Shown piece by piece: positions 17,636 through 26,561 of a stretch of DNA of 64,000 nt. The DNA is taken from assembly GCF_001017435.1 (NCBI RefSeq), contig NZ_CP011371.1:5766001-5830000 (forward strand), written 5' to 3'. Below the pieces are notes generated by a model. That model was not told the DNA's origin, searched no databases, and saw only the letters and a list, made by a program, of their open reading frames with translations. Source of the DNA: Caldimonas brevitalea. Lineage in GTDB: Bacteria > Pseudomonadota > Gammaproteobacteria > Burkholderiales > Burkholderiaceae_C. Each line of letters starts with the position of its first letter. Position 1 is the first letter of the stretch. Position numbers and translations under genes: made by a program.

Positions 17636-19053
17636 TGTTGGTCGCTGCACTGGCCTCGATGGCCATCGTCACCCAGGACCAGGTGCCGCTGCGCGCCGGC
17701 CCGCGAGATTCCGCCGCCCAGCAGGCGGTGCTGTGGCAGGGCGACACGCTCGAGGTTCGCGGCGAACGGATGGGCTATCTGCAGGTGTGGGACCACCGCC
17801 GGGAGCGCGCCGGCTACGTGCTGGCCTCGCAGGTGCGCACCACCTCGCTCAAGCCCGAGGAAGCGCCGGAGCTGTTGGCCGTGGTGCGCTTCCTGCGCGA
17901 CACGCCGGGTGCCGAGGCGCTGGGCATCGGCTACACCGCCGCCTACCTGAAGGCGGCGCCGGCCGGCGACATCACCGCCGAGCCTTTCGATGCCCTGGGC
18001 AGCATGGCAGAGCGGCTGGCGCGCCGCGCGTCGGCCCAGCAGGGCAGCAAGGCCAGCGCGACGGTGGCGGCCCATCTGGAAGTGGCGACCCACTATGGCG
18101 TGAACTTCAGGAGCTACGACCACGACGGCGCGCTGCGCCTGTGCTACGACGGCGAGGCGTTTCGCCGGGTCCTGGCGATGGCGGCCAGCCCCGAGCAGCA
18201 GGCGCGCGCGGCCTTGGCGGTGACGCGCCACGACTGCATCGACCCCGGGCTGCCGCCGGTGCAACGGCAGCAGCTGGACGGCTGGCGGGCGGAGGTGCTG
18301 GACCGCCTGGGCGCGGCGCCCTTCGCGCAACTGCCCGAGCCGCTAAAGAACCGACTGCGTCTGCGGCGTGCCGGCGTGTGGGCGGGGCTGGCCTTTCAGC
18401 AGGCACGCCGCGGCGAGGGGGCGCAACCGGCTGCCCAGCGGGCCCTGGCCGAGTTGGCCGGCGTGAACAAGACCGAGCTCAGCGATGCCGATCTGGTGGA
18501 CTACCACCAGGCTGCGATCCGCGTGGGCGCTTCCCGCTGGGCGGCCGAAACCGCGCCGGCCTCGCCCGCGTCGCGTCTGGGCGTGATCACGCGACCGGGC
18601 CAACCGGGTGAGACCTGCGTGATGCTCACCGATGCCAGCCACGGCGCCCGGTCCCCGCTGGCAGAACGGTGCACCTACGGGGTGGTGTGGACCGCTTCCG
18701 CCAGTCCCCACCCCAATGGCCGGGCGCTGGCCTTGGCAGTGCAGCCGCTCGAAGGCTGGCGAGAGTTATGGGTGTTCCGGCAAGACGCCACGGGATGGAG
18801 TGTCGACGTCATGCCGCCGGCGGCCAGCCAACCGGAGCTGGGGTATGTCGAGTTCGCCGGCTGGGTCCCAGGCGGCGAGAAGCTGCTGATGGCCCGCGAG
18901 GCGCGCAGCGAGGGGCGCTTGCGGCGCAGCTTCGAGGTGGCAGAGCTGGCGACGCTCAACGTCGAGAAGCAGGCCAGCACACCGTCTCTGCTGGTGCTGT
19001 TTGGCAAGTGGCAGGACGCGGCGTGGAAGCGGCAGACGGTGAGCCTGCGGTGA
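17632..19053 (+). CDS. SH3-domain protein coupled to the SPFH gene, unknown function
   Basis: 473-aa protein. The first ~75 residues look like a bacterial SH3 domain (VTQDQVPLRAGPRDSAAQQAVLWQGDTLEV ... WDHRRERAGYVLASQVR). The middle is helical, Ala/Arg-rich and not recognised. The C-terminal ~170 residues may form a beta-rich repeat, with segments such as GVVWTASASPHPNGRALALAVQPLEGWRELWVFRQD and ELGYVEFAGWVPGGEKLLMAREA that resemble propeller blades. The N terminus (MMLVAALASMAIVTQ) is a short hydrophobic stretch, a poor signal peptide or anchor. The ATGA overlap with the SPFH gene implies translational coupling. Function unknown; probably a partner of the SPFH scaffold. Confidence 0.75.
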   Translation: MMLVAALASMAIVTQDQVPLRAGPRDSAAQQAVLWQGDTLEVRGERMGYLQVWDHRRERAGYVLASQVRTTSLKPEEAPELLAVVRFLRDTPGAEALGIGYTAAYLKAAPAGDITAEPFDALGSMAERLARRASAQQGSKASATVAAHLEVATHYGVNFRSYDHDGALRLCYDGEAFRRVLAMAASPEQQARAALAVTRHDCIDPGLPPVQRQQLDGWRAEVLDRLGAAPFAQLPEPLKNRLRLRRAGVWAGLAFQQARRGEGAQPAAQRALAELAGVNKTELSDADLVDYHQAAIRVGASRWAAETAPASPASRLGVITRPGQPGETCVMLTDASHGARSPLAERCTYGVVWTASASPHPNGRALALAVQPLEGWRELWVFRQDATGWSVDVMPPAASQPELGYVEFAGWVPGGEKLLMAREARSEGRLRRSFEVAELATLNVEKQASTPSLLVLFGKWQDAAWKRQTVSLR

Positions 19054-19076
19054 GCCCGGAAAGCCGACATGTGCAC

Positions 19077-19769
19077 TCAGGCGCGGAGCAGCTCGTCGAG
19101 CCGGTCGACGAAGGCATCCGCCGGCGCGCTGCGCACCGGCTCACCGTGGTTGTAGCCGTAGCTCACCAGCACCACCGGGCAGCCGGCCCGTCGCGCCGCC
19201 TCGGCGTCGTTGCTCGAGTCGCCGATCATCAGCGTGGCGCCCGGCTCGGTGCCCAAGGCCTCGCAGGTCTTGAGCAAGGGCAAGGGGTCGGGTTTCTTGC
19301 GCGCGAAGGCATCGCCGCCGAAGGTGTGCCGGAAGTAGCCCGACAGGCGCTTGCGTTGCAGCAGCTGCGCGGCGAAGGCGGTGGGCTTGTTGGTCAGGCA
19401 GGCCATCGGCAGGCCGCGCGCCTGCAAGGCCTGCAAGCCCTCGACGACACCGGGAAAGACCGCCGAATGCTCGCCGTTGACCGTCTGGTAATGGTGCTGG
19501 TAGCGCGCCAGCGCGGTGTCGAACAATTCGGCGGCCGGCGCCTGCTTCGACGCGGCCTGCAGCAGGGTCTGGTGGATCAGGTGCTCGGAACCTTTGCCGA
19601 CGGTGCGCTCGACGAAAGCACGGTCGATGTGGGCCAGCCCGAGGTCGTCGAGCATCCCGTTGAGGGCGACGACGAAGTCGCCGAGGGTGTCCACCAGGGT
19701 GCCGTCCAGGTCGACGATGAGGGCGCGCGTGGCGGCGAAGCGCGTATCAAGTAGCGGTCGGGGAAACAC
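19077..19769 (-). CDS. gph: Phosphoglycolate phosphatase (HAD superfamily)
   Basis: 230-aa HAD hydrolase with motif I ALIVDLDGTLVDT, motif II VCLTNK-type (MACLTNKPTAF), the motif III Lys in FARKKPDPLPLL and motif IV MIGDSSNDAEAARRAG. It dephosphorylates 2-phosphoglycolate formed in DNA repair and metabolism. The start at 19769 overlaps the end of the upstream GGDEF gene by 23 bp. In many betaproteobacteria gph sits between rpe and trpE; here both sides of that neighbourhood are interrupted by other genes. Confidence 0.92.
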   Translation of the reverse strand: MFPRPLLDTRFAATRALIVDLDGTLVDTLGDFVVALNGMLDDLGLAHIDRAFVERTVGKGSEHLIHQTLLQAASKQAPAAELFDTALARYQHHYQTVNGEHSAVFPGVVEGLQALQARGLPMACLTNKPTAFAAQLLQRKRLSGYFRHTFGGDAFARKKPDPLPLLKTCEALGTEPGATLMIGDSSNDAEAARRAGCPVVLVSYGYNHGEPVRSAPADAFVDRLDELLRA

Positions 19770-22209
19770 GTGCTGCTGCGTCTGAAGAAGTCATGCCAGG
19801 CGGGAGCGTAGCAAACGCGGGCGCGTCGGCGAGCAGGCAGCGGTCGCGCCCGCCCGCCTTGGCCTGGTAGAGCGCGCGGTCGGCGCGGGCCAACACCTCG
19901 CTCCACAGCTCTCCGGGACGGTGCCGCGCGACACCGGCCGACAAGGTCACCCGAAGGTCGGGCGCACCTGGGCACAAGCGCTGTGCCGCAACATGCTCGC
20001 GCAGCCGGTTCACCGCAGCCAGCCCGGCGCGCTCGAGGTCGGGCCCCGGGTGGAGCAGCAGCACCAGGAACTCCTCGCCTCCCCATCGGCAGATCACGTC
20101 GGTCTGCCGCAACGCGCCGGCGGCAGCCGAGGCAAACCCGGTCAGGACATGGTCGCCGGCCTGGTGGCCCCATCGGTCGTTGATCTGCTTGAAATGGTCG
20201 AGGTCGATCAGCGCCACGCAGAAGCCGCCCCCCAGGCGTTCGTGACGCAGGCATTCGCGCTCCAGCGCGAGCTGCATGTACTGGCGGTTGTACAACCCGG
20301 TGAGCGGGTCCCGCATCATCAACCGCTCGACCTGCTCGGCCGCCGCGCTCAGCTCCTCCCGCTCGCGCCGCACCCGGTCGCGCGTCTGGCCGTGGTTGTA
20401 CGACTGCATCGTCAGCAACCACAGGACCACGCTGGTCATCGACACTTCCAGGACTGTCTGTCGGGGCTCGAAGTCGCCCGCACCGCTCCAGGCCGTCGCC
20501 AGCGGCATCGCGATCAGCAACAACACGGTGGCAGCCCCGGCGATCTTGGCCTGCAGTGGCCGCAGGCCCATGAAACCGAACACGATCGTCAGCGTGAGCA
20601 TTTGCAGCACCGCGCCGCGGGCGGGCGGGACCCAGGCGTAAGCCGCCGTGAGCCCAAGGCTGCTCCACAACACGTAGGAGAGCGTCATCGCCGGGTCACG
20701 CCAGCGCAAGGTCATGCCGGAGCGCACCAGCAGCAGCGGCACGACGCAGCCGATCAGGTTGTGCGCCATCAGGGCCGTGGCTTGCCCTGCCGTCAGCAGC
20801 CCTGTCGGAATGACGTAGAGCAGCATCGCGGCGATGCAGGCGGCATACATGCCCGACGACAGCCAACACATCGGCATCGCGGCACGCATGCGGCGCTCGG
20901 TGCCGAGCAACAGATCGACCAGCAGCCGGCGCGGCCGCCGGCCGCCGGTCGTCGCGCGAACCGCATCGGCCGGTGTGGCCGGCGCAGTGGGACGCAGCGG
21001 CGGCGCTGGGCAAGGGGCCGGGCCGACGCCCACCGCCGGGGCAGGCGCAGCGGGCCGCATCGGCGCCGCGGCGCCGCCCGACGCGTCGACTGCGAGCCGG
21101 TCGCGGCCCAGCGCCTTGGCCTGGTACAACGCGCGGTCCGCGCGCTCCAGCGTCTCGGTCATGCTCCCCCCGCGCGGGTGTTGGCACAGCCCCGCCGAGA
21201 AGGTCACCGACAAGCGGTCGTGCAGCTGCGCCCACGGCTCTGCATGCACCGCGTCCCGCAGCCGCTGCAGCGCGGCCTCGACCTGCTCGAGATCGCGGCC
21301 GGGCATCAGCAGCAGGAATTCCTCGCCGCCCCAGCGCGCCAGCACGTCGACGTCGCCGGGAAAGGCCTCGTGCGCGAGCTGCACCAGCCGGCACAGCACC
21401 AGATCGCCGACGGCATGGCCGCAGCGGTCGTTCACCTGCTTGAAATGGTCGATGTCGAGCAAGACCACGCACAGCGGCGCCGGCGCCCGCTGCTGGCGCC
21501 GCACTTCCTCGTCGAGCCGCGCGAGCATGTGCCGACGGTTGTAGGCCCCCGTCAGCGCGTCGCGTACCGACAGCTCGCGCAGCTGCGCCAGCGTGTCGGC
21601 CATCTGCTCCTTCTGCGCCAGTTCGCGCCGGCGCACGGCGCGCGCCTGGGCGGACACCGCGATCAGCACGGGCAAGGTGGCGGCCATCAAGCCGAGGTTG
21701 AGCAGGTCGTCGCGCCAGCCATGCGCCTCGGGGCGGAACCAGCTTTGCAGGCCGACCACCAACGTCGGCAGCAGCAGGCTGAGCGCGGCCGCCAGGCGGA
21801 TCTGCCGCTCGGGCAGACGGCGGATGTCGTAGGCGATGGTGACGCTGAGCCACAGCAGCGCGGTGGTCCGGCCAGCATCGAACAGCCCGTACATCAGCGT
21901 CACCAGCAAGATGGTGAACACCACCTGGGCGAAGGTCAGTACTGGGTCGCGCGAGCGCAGCGTGAGGCCGCTACGCAGCAGCCCGTAGAACACCGACAAG
22001 GTGACGAGCGTGAACATCGTCACGACCATGGCCCCTTGCCACGGACCGAGGCCGACAGCCGCTCCCGCCCACACGATGAGCAGCACCGCCGCATACGAGG
22101 GCACGGTCACCAGGAACCGGCGCATCCCCTTGCGCCGCAGCATTTCCTCGCCGACCCGGCTGGCGCGGCCAGGCGGAGCGCCGTCGTGGTCGATGGGCTG
22201 GGGGATCAC
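19747..22209 (-). CDS. Membrane protein with two GGDEF domains (diguanylate cyclase)
   Basis: 820-aa protein built as a duplicated unit: membrane region, GGDEF, membrane region, GGDEF. Hydrophobic helices lie near residues 30-190. The first cyclase domain (about 210-375) has RDALTGAYNRRHML, LLDIDHFKQVNDRCGHAVGD and RWGGEEF. A Pro/Ala linker and second membrane block (about 430-580) precede the second cyclase (about 625-790) with RDPLTGLYNRQYMQ, LIDLDHFKQINDRWGHQAGD and CRWGGEEF. Only the second has the product-inhibition I-site RxxD (RQTD, five residues before GGEEF); the first has GDVD there. Both look competent to make c-di-GMP from GTP. GTG start with AAGGA upstream, and its own sigma-28-like promoter at 22274-22300. 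Paralogue of the next gene upstream. Confidence 0.92.
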   Translation of the reverse strand: MIPQPIDHDGAPPGRASRVGEEMLRRKGMRRFLVTVPSYAAVLLIVWAGAAVGLGPWQGAMVVTMFTLVTLSVFYGLLRSGLTLRSRDPVLTFAQVVFTILLVTLMYGLFDAGRTTALLWLSVTIAYDIRRLPERQIRLAAALSLLLPTLVVGLQSWFRPEAHGWRDDLLNLGLMAATLPVLIAVSAQARAVRRRELAQKEQMADTLAQLRELSVRDALTGAYNRRHMLARLDEEVRRQQRAPAPLCVVLLDIDHFKQVNDRCGHAVGDLVLCRLVQLAHEAFPGDVDVLARWGGEEFLLLMPGRDLEQVEAALQRLRDAVHAEPWAQLHDRLSVTFSAGLCQHPRGGSMTETLERADRALYQAKALGRDRLAVDASGGAAAPMRPAAPAPAVGVGPAPCPAPPLRPTAPATPADAVRATTGGRRPRRLLVDLLLGTERRMRAAMPMCWLSSGMYAACIAAMLLYVIPTGLLTAGQATALMAHNLIGCVVPLLLVRSGMTLRWRDPAMTLSYVLWSSLGLTAAYAWVPPARGAVLQMLTLTIVFGFMGLRPLQAKIAGAATVLLLIAMPLATAWSGAGDFEPRQTVLEVSMTSVVLWLLTMQSYNHGQTRDRVRREREELSAAAEQVERLMMRDPLTGLYNRQYMQLALERECLRHERLGGGFCVALIDLDHFKQINDRWGHQAGDHVLTGFASAAAGALRQTDVICRWGGEEFLVLLLHPGPDLERAGLAAVNRLREHVAAQRLCPGAPDLRVTLSAGVARHRPGELWSEVLARADRALYQAKAGGRDRCLLADAPAFATLPPGMTSSDAAARVSPTAT

Positions 22210-22273
22210 GGGAAACTGTCCTTGGCGGGCGGTACGGTCTGCTGCTGCGGCGACATCGCAGGCGGCCTTCGGT

Positions 22274-22300
22274 TCATCGGCGCAAACCGCCTTGACTTGA
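22274..22300 (-). promoter_or_regulatory. Sigma-28 (FliA)-like promoter for the GGDEF gene at 22209
   Basis: On the minus strand TCAAGTCA (22300-22293), an 11-bp spacer and GCCGATGA (22281-22274) match the flagellar sigma factor consensus TAAAGTTT-N11-GCCGATAA at 5/8 and 7/8 positions with the exact spacing. The predicted transcript starts about 58 nt before the GTG codon. The paralogous gene has an equivalent element at the equivalent place. Confidence 0.6.
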
Positions 22301-22338
22301 GCCTTGGGGGGCGGAGGGCTGCCGGGCCGAGGGACACC

Positions 22339-24729
22339 TCAGGCGGCGAGCACGCAGCGGTCGCGGCCGTCGGCCTTGGCCTGGTAGAGGGCGTGGTCGG
22401 CACGCGCCACCAGCTCAGAGACGCCCTCGCCCGCCGCGTGCAGCGCGACGCCGGCCGAAAACGTGACCTGCACCTGCGGCGCTGCGGCGCAGAAGCGCTG
22501 CGCGGCCACATGCTCGCGCAGCCGGTCGACAGCCGCCAGGCCGGCGGGGCCGGGCAGCGTCCCGGGATGGGGCAACAGCACCAGGAATTCCTCGCCGCCC
22601 CAGCGGCAAATCACGTCGGTTTCGCGCAGCGCGGCGCGGGCTGCCTCCGCGAAGCCGATCAGGACGGCGTCGCCGACATGGTGGCCACAGGTGTCGTTGA
22701 TGCGCTTGAAATGATCGAGGTCGATCAGGGCGACGCAGAATCCGGCGCCCGAGCGCATGTGGCGGGCACATTCGCGCTCGAGGGCGAGCTGCATGTACTG
22801 CCGGTTGAACAGACCGGTCAACGGGTCACGCATCATCAGCCGCTCGACCTGGGCGACGGCCGCCGCCAGTTCGTCACGCTCGCGCCGCACCCGCTCGCGC
22901 GTGCTGCTGTGGTTGTGCGACTGCAGGGTCAACAGCCAGAGCACGGCAGCGCTCATCGACACCTCGAGCACGATCCGGCGCGGATTTTCCCAGGCCGGCC
23001 CGAACTGGATCCACACCGCGGCCATCACCGCCAGCATCGCGATCACCACCCCACCGGCAATCTTGGTCTGGCGTGGCCGCAAGCCCATGAAGCCGAACAC
23101 CATCACCAGGCTCAGCATCTGTAGCACTGCGCCGCGCAGCATCGGCACGATCGCGTACGCCACGGTCAGCCCGGCACCCGCCCACAAGACGTAGGGCAGC
23201 GTGATCGCGGGGTCGCGCCAGCGAGAGGTGAAGCCGCTGCGCACCAGCAGTGGCGGAACGACACACCCGATCATGTTCTGCGCGAGCAACACCCAGACAC
23301 TCCAATGAGCCGTCCGGCCGGCGGGCACGAGGTGCGCCAGCAACACGGTGATGCACGCGACGTACATGGCCGACGACAGCAAACACATCGGCATCACCGC
23401 CCGCACGCGGCGGTCGGTGCCGAGCACCAGGTCGGCCAGGCGCGGGAAGGCCGGGCGCCGCTCGGGCGCGGGTGGGGGGGCGTCGGCTACCGGCGGCTGG
23501 AGTGGCTGCGGCGGGAGGTCGGGAACCCGCACCTGAGCCTCGCTGCGCTGCCGTGCCGCAGCCCAGCGGGACGGGTCCTGCGGGCCGTCGTGATCCATCT
23601 TGCCGTGCACCACCACCCGGTCGCGCCCCAGCGCCTTGGCCTGGTACAGCGCGCGGTCCGCCTGCTCGAGCGTCTCGGCCATGTTGCACTCGGGAAGGTG
23701 CAAACACACACCGGCCGAGAAGGTCACCGCCAGGCCGGCATGGTGTTGCCCCCAGTCGTATCCGTGCACCGCGTCGCGCAGCCGCTGCACCGCGGCTTCG
23801 GCGTCGCGCAACGGAGTGGCGGGCATCAGCAGCAAAAACTCCTCGCCGCCCCAGCGCGCCAGCGCGTCGACGTCGCCGGGAAAGGCCGCCTGCGCCAGCT
23901 GTGCAAAACGCTGCAGCACGGCGTCGCCGATCGGGTGACCGCAGTGATCGTTCACTTGCTTGAAATGGTCGATGTCGAGTAGCGCGACGCACAGCGGCAC
24001 ACCGTCTCGCTGCTGGCGCCGCTGCTCCTCGTCCAGCCGGGTCAGCATGTGGCGGCGGTTGTAGAGGCCGGTCAGCGCGTCACGTATCGACAGTTCGCGC
24101 CGCTGGGCCAGTGTGCGGGCCATCTGCTGCCGCTGCTCCAGGTCGCGGCGGCGCACCGAGCGGGCGCGCGCGGACAGGGTGATCAGCACCGCCATCGCGA
24201 CGGCCAGCAGGGCGAGGTTGAGCAGGCTGTCGAACCACCCTGCCGTCTCGGGGCGCAGCCAGCCGCGCAGGCCGATCACCAACGCGGGCAACAGCAGGCT
24301 GAACCCCACCGCGAGCCGGATCTGCCGCTCCGGCAGCCGCCGGATGTCGTAGGCGATGATCACCGTCAGCCACAGCAAGGCGGTGTTGCGGGACGCCTCG
24401 AACAAGGCATAGACCAGCGCCACCAGCGCGATGCTGAACATCGCCTGCGAGAACGCCAGCACCGGGTCCGCCGGCGTCAGCACGGTGCCGCGCCGCAAGA
24501 GCAGGTAGAACCCGACCAGCGTCACGAGCGTGAACAACGTCACGCCGATGGCCCGTGGCACGTCGCCCAGACCCGCCAGCGTCCCGCCCCACACCACCGC
24601 CATCACGACGGCGTGCGAGCGCAGCGTGATCAAAAAGCGCCGCATGCCCTTGCGGCGCAGATCCTGCCCGTCGGGCAGCACAGCGCCGACGGAAGTTCCG
24701 CCGTCTGGGACGGTGGGCGTAGCGGTCAC
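22339..24729 (-). CDS. Membrane protein with two GGDEF domains (diguanylate cyclase), paralogue
   Basis: 796-aa paralogue of the downstream gene with the same order: membrane block, GGDEF, linker, membrane block, GGDEF. The first cyclase domain shows RDALTGLYNRRHML, LLDIDHFKQVNDHCGHPIGD and RWGGEEF, and its I-site position reads GDVD (not inhibited). The second shows RDPLTGLFNRQYMQ, LIDLDHFKRINDTCGHHVGD and CRWGGEEF with an I-site RETD. I choose the GTG at 24729 (VTATPTVPDGG), preceded by AAGGA, because the paralogue also starts with GTG at the same place and the upstream extension to 25020 is Arg-rich non-coding-like sequence. The membrane regions end in the shared motif AYDIRRLPERQIRLA. Own sigma-28-like promoter at 24807-24833. 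Confidence 0.92.
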   Translation of the reverse strand: MTATPTVPDGGTSVGAVLPDGQDLRRKGMRRFLITLRSHAVVMAVVWGGTLAGLGDVPRAIGVTLFTLVTLVGFYLLLRRGTVLTPADPVLAFSQAMFSIALVALVYALFEASRNTALLWLTVIIAYDIRRLPERQIRLAVGFSLLLPALVIGLRGWLRPETAGWFDSLLNLALLAVAMAVLITLSARARSVRRRDLEQRQQMARTLAQRRELSIRDALTGLYNRRHMLTRLDEEQRRQQRDGVPLCVALLDIDHFKQVNDHCGHPIGDAVLQRFAQLAQAAFPGDVDALARWGGEEFLLLMPATPLRDAEAAVQRLRDAVHGYDWGQHHAGLAVTFSAGVCLHLPECNMAETLEQADRALYQAKALGRDRVVVHGKMDHDGPQDPSRWAAARQRSEAQVRVPDLPPQPLQPPVADAPPPAPERRPAFPRLADLVLGTDRRVRAVMPMCLLSSAMYVACITVLLAHLVPAGRTAHWSVWVLLAQNMIGCVVPPLLVRSGFTSRWRDPAITLPYVLWAGAGLTVAYAIVPMLRGAVLQMLSLVMVFGFMGLRPRQTKIAGGVVIAMLAVMAAVWIQFGPAWENPRRIVLEVSMSAAVLWLLTLQSHNHSSTRERVRRERDELAAAVAQVERLMMRDPLTGLFNRQYMQLALERECARHMRSGAGFCVALIDLDHFKRINDTCGHHVGDAVLIGFAEAARAALRETDVICRWGGEEFLVLLPHPGTLPGPAGLAAVDRLREHVAAQRFCAAAPQVQVTFSAGVALHAAGEGVSELVARADHALYQAKADGRDRCVLAA

Positions 24730-24806
24730 GGCAAATCGATCCTTGGAACGGGCGTCACGGGCGCGGCGGGCACGAGGCAACCTCGTCCCGGCCGGGCCAT
24801 GCGTCG

Positions 24807-24833
24807 TCTTCGGCCGGAATCGGCAGGACTTGA
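24807..24833 (-). promoter_or_regulatory. Sigma-28 (FliA)-like promoter for the GGDEF gene at 24729
   Basis: On the minus strand TCAAGTCC (24833-24826), an 11-bp spacer and GCCGAAGA (24814-24807) fit the FliA consensus at 5/8 and 6/8 with exact spacing. The leader would be about 70 nt. CTCAAGTC is shared with the promoter of the paralogous downstream gene, so promoter and gene were apparently duplicated together or both were kept under the same selection. Confidence 0.5.
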
Positions 24834-25021
24834 GCCTGGCCCGCCTTCCTCGGTGTATGCCGCCGACGTCCAGGCGACGCAGGTCACGATCCGCCGCGCA
24901 AACAAACCGTTCCACCTCCTTACGCGACCGCGCGCACCGGCGCGGCCTCGGGTGAGCGAAACTTGGCAGCCGCGGCCGGGTCTCACCTGGCCGCTGCGTT
25001 TCCCCCTTCCGACCCAGCACG

Positions 25022-25795
25022 ATGCACCACCATCACCATCACCCCCGAGACACCCGATCCGTCCGGCATGCCGGCGCCCAGCTTTGCCTGTTGCTGGCCC
25101 TGGCGGGCTGTGGCGGCGGTGGCGGGGACGGGGGCAGCGGCGACGAAAGCCTGGCAGCGCCGGCGCCCGGCGGCCAGGTCGCGCAAGGCGGCCCGGGCGT
25201 CGGCGAGACCCGGCACGGCGACGCGACCTACTACGGCGCCGACGGCACCGGCAATTGCAGCTTCGACGCGAGCCCGAACGACCTGATGGTGGCGGCGTTG
25301 AACGACACCGACTACGCCGGCAGCGCGGCGTGCGGTGCTTTCGTTTCGGTGCGCGGCCCCAAAGGCAGCGTCACGGTGCGCATCACCGACCGGTGTCCCG
25401 GGTGCGCGCCGGGCGACATCGACCTGAGCGAGCAGGCCTTCGCGAAGATTGCCGACCTGACCGCGGGTCGCGTCCCCGTGACGTGGCAGGTGGTCGCCGG
25501 CGACGTCAGTGGCCCGGTGCGCTACCGCTACAAGGACGGCAGCACCCGGTGGTGGACGGCGATCCAGGTGCTGAACCACCGCCTGCCGATCGAGAAGCTC
25601 GAAATCAAGCCGAGCGGCAGCTCGCAGTGGATCGCCGTGAAGCGCGAGCCGTACAACTATTTCGTGCACCAGCCCGAGATCGCCGCCGGGCCGCTGCAGG
25701 TGCGGGTGACGGCACAGGGCGGCGCGACGCTGGTCGACACCTTGCCCGAGCCGCAGAGCAACCTCGTGGTGGCCGGCCGGGCGCAGTTCCCCTGA
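25022..25795 (+). CDS. Expansin-like lipoprotein (RlpA-type barrel plus CBM63-like domain)
   Basis: 257-aa probable outer-membrane lipoprotein; the lipobox LALAGC puts the lipidated Cys at about residue 30. A Gly-rich linker is followed by a double-psi beta-barrel with GDATYYGADGTGNCSF, ACGAFVSV and the catalytic-type ITDRCPGCAPGDIDLSEQAFAKIA, as in bacterial expansins and RlpA. The C-terminal ~90 residues (VRYRYKDGSTRWWTAIQVLNH ... YNYFV) match the expansin carbohydrate-binding second domain. Bacterial expansins loosen plant cell-wall or cellulose networks without hydrolysis. The only available start gives a natural run of six His at the N terminus (MHHHHHHPRD). No good ribosome site is seen. 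Convergent with rpe. Confidence 0.85.
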   Translation: MHHHHHHPRDTRSVRHAGAQLCLLLALAGCGGGGGDGGSGDESLAAPAPGGQVAQGGPGVGETRHGDATYYGADGTGNCSFDASPNDLMVAALNDTDYAGSAACGAFVSVRGPKGSVTVRITDRCPGCAPGDIDLSEQAFAKIADLTAGRVPVTWQVVAGDVSGPVRYRYKDGSTRWWTAIQVLNHRLPIEKLEIKPSGSSQWIAVKREPYNYFVHQPEIAAGPLQVRVTAQGGATLVDTLPEPQSNLVVAGRAQFP

Positions 25796-25842
25796 GCGGG
25801 GCAGACACGGGCCGGCCCTGCGCGGCCGACCGGCCGAGGGTG

Positions 25843-26523
25843 TCAGGCGGCGAGTTGCTGGCGCATCGCGTCGATGACCGCCTTGTAATCGGGTTTGCCG
25901 AAGATGGCGCTGCCGGCCACGAAGGTGTCGGCCCCCGCATCGGCCACCTGGCGGATGTTGTCGACCTTGATGCCGCCGTCCACCTCGAGGCGGATGTCGC
26001 GTCCGCTCGCGTCGATCAGCTTGCGCACCTTTTCCACCTTGCGCAGCGCGCTGGGGATGAAGCTCTGGCCGCCGAAGCCGGGGTTGACGCTCATGATCAG
26101 CACCAGATCGATTTTGTCGATCACCCATTCGAGCACGTCGATCGGCTCGGCCGGGTTGAACACCAGACCGGCCCGGCAGCCTTCGGCCTTGATGAGTTGC
26201 AGCGTGCGGTCCACATGCATGCTGGCATCGGGATGGAAGCTGACCAGATCGGCGCCGGCCTTGGCGAAGGCCTGGGCCAGCGCGTCCACCGGCTTCACCA
26301 TCAGGTGCACGTCGATCGGCACCGCGTTGCCGTCCTCGCGCAGCGCATGCGGGCGCAGCGCTTCGCAAATCATCGGCCCGAAGGTCAGGTTGGGCACGTA
26401 ATGGTTGTCCATCACGTCGAAGTGGATCCAGTCGGCGCCGGCGGCGATGACGTTCTTCACTTCGTCGCCGAGCCGCGCGAAGTCGGCCGACAAGATGCTG
26501 GGGGCGATGCGGTAGGTGGGCAT
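25843..26523 (-). CDS. rpe: Ribulose-phosphate 3-epimerase
   Basis: Interconverts ribulose-5-P and xylulose-5-P in the pentose phosphate/Calvin pathways (226-aa TIM barrel). Seen: [63 protein letters not shown] and the C-terminal [10 protein letters not shown] with catalytic Asp. Two ATGs compete (26529 and 26523). The GAAGGA ribosome site abuts the first and is 6 nt from the second, so 26523 is preferred. A TAGAAT -10-like box at 26551-26546 sits right beside the 73-bp repeat array. Confidence 0.96.
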   Translation of the reverse strand: MPTYRIAPSILSADFARLGDEVKNVIAAGADWIHFDVMDNHYVPNLTFGPMICEALRPHALREDGNAVPIDVHLMVKPVDALAQAFAKAGADLVSFHPDASMHVDRTLQLIKAEGCRAGLVFNPAEPIDVLEWVIDKIDLVLIMSVNPGFGGQSFIPSALRKVEKVRKLIDASGRDIRLEVDGGIKVDNIRQVADAGADTFVAGSAIFGKPDYKAVIDAMRQQLAA

Positions 26524-26545
26524 GGGCATTCCTTCGGGATCGGTG

Positions 26546-26551
26546 ATTCTA
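26546..26551 (-). promoter_or_regulatory. Possible -10 element of rpe
   Basis: TAGAAT on the minus strand, 22 bp before the rpe ATG. The -35 position (around 26569-26574, CGGACG) falls inside the first copy of the 73-bp repeat and is not consensus, so the call is weak. Confidence 0.3.
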
Positions 26552-26561
26552 AGGAGGTCGG

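Noticed and set aside
19921..23124. 1067-codon plus-strand frame opposite the GGDEF genes
   Set aside because: Shadow of the two cyclase genes; translation is Arg/Gln/His-rich with no domain.
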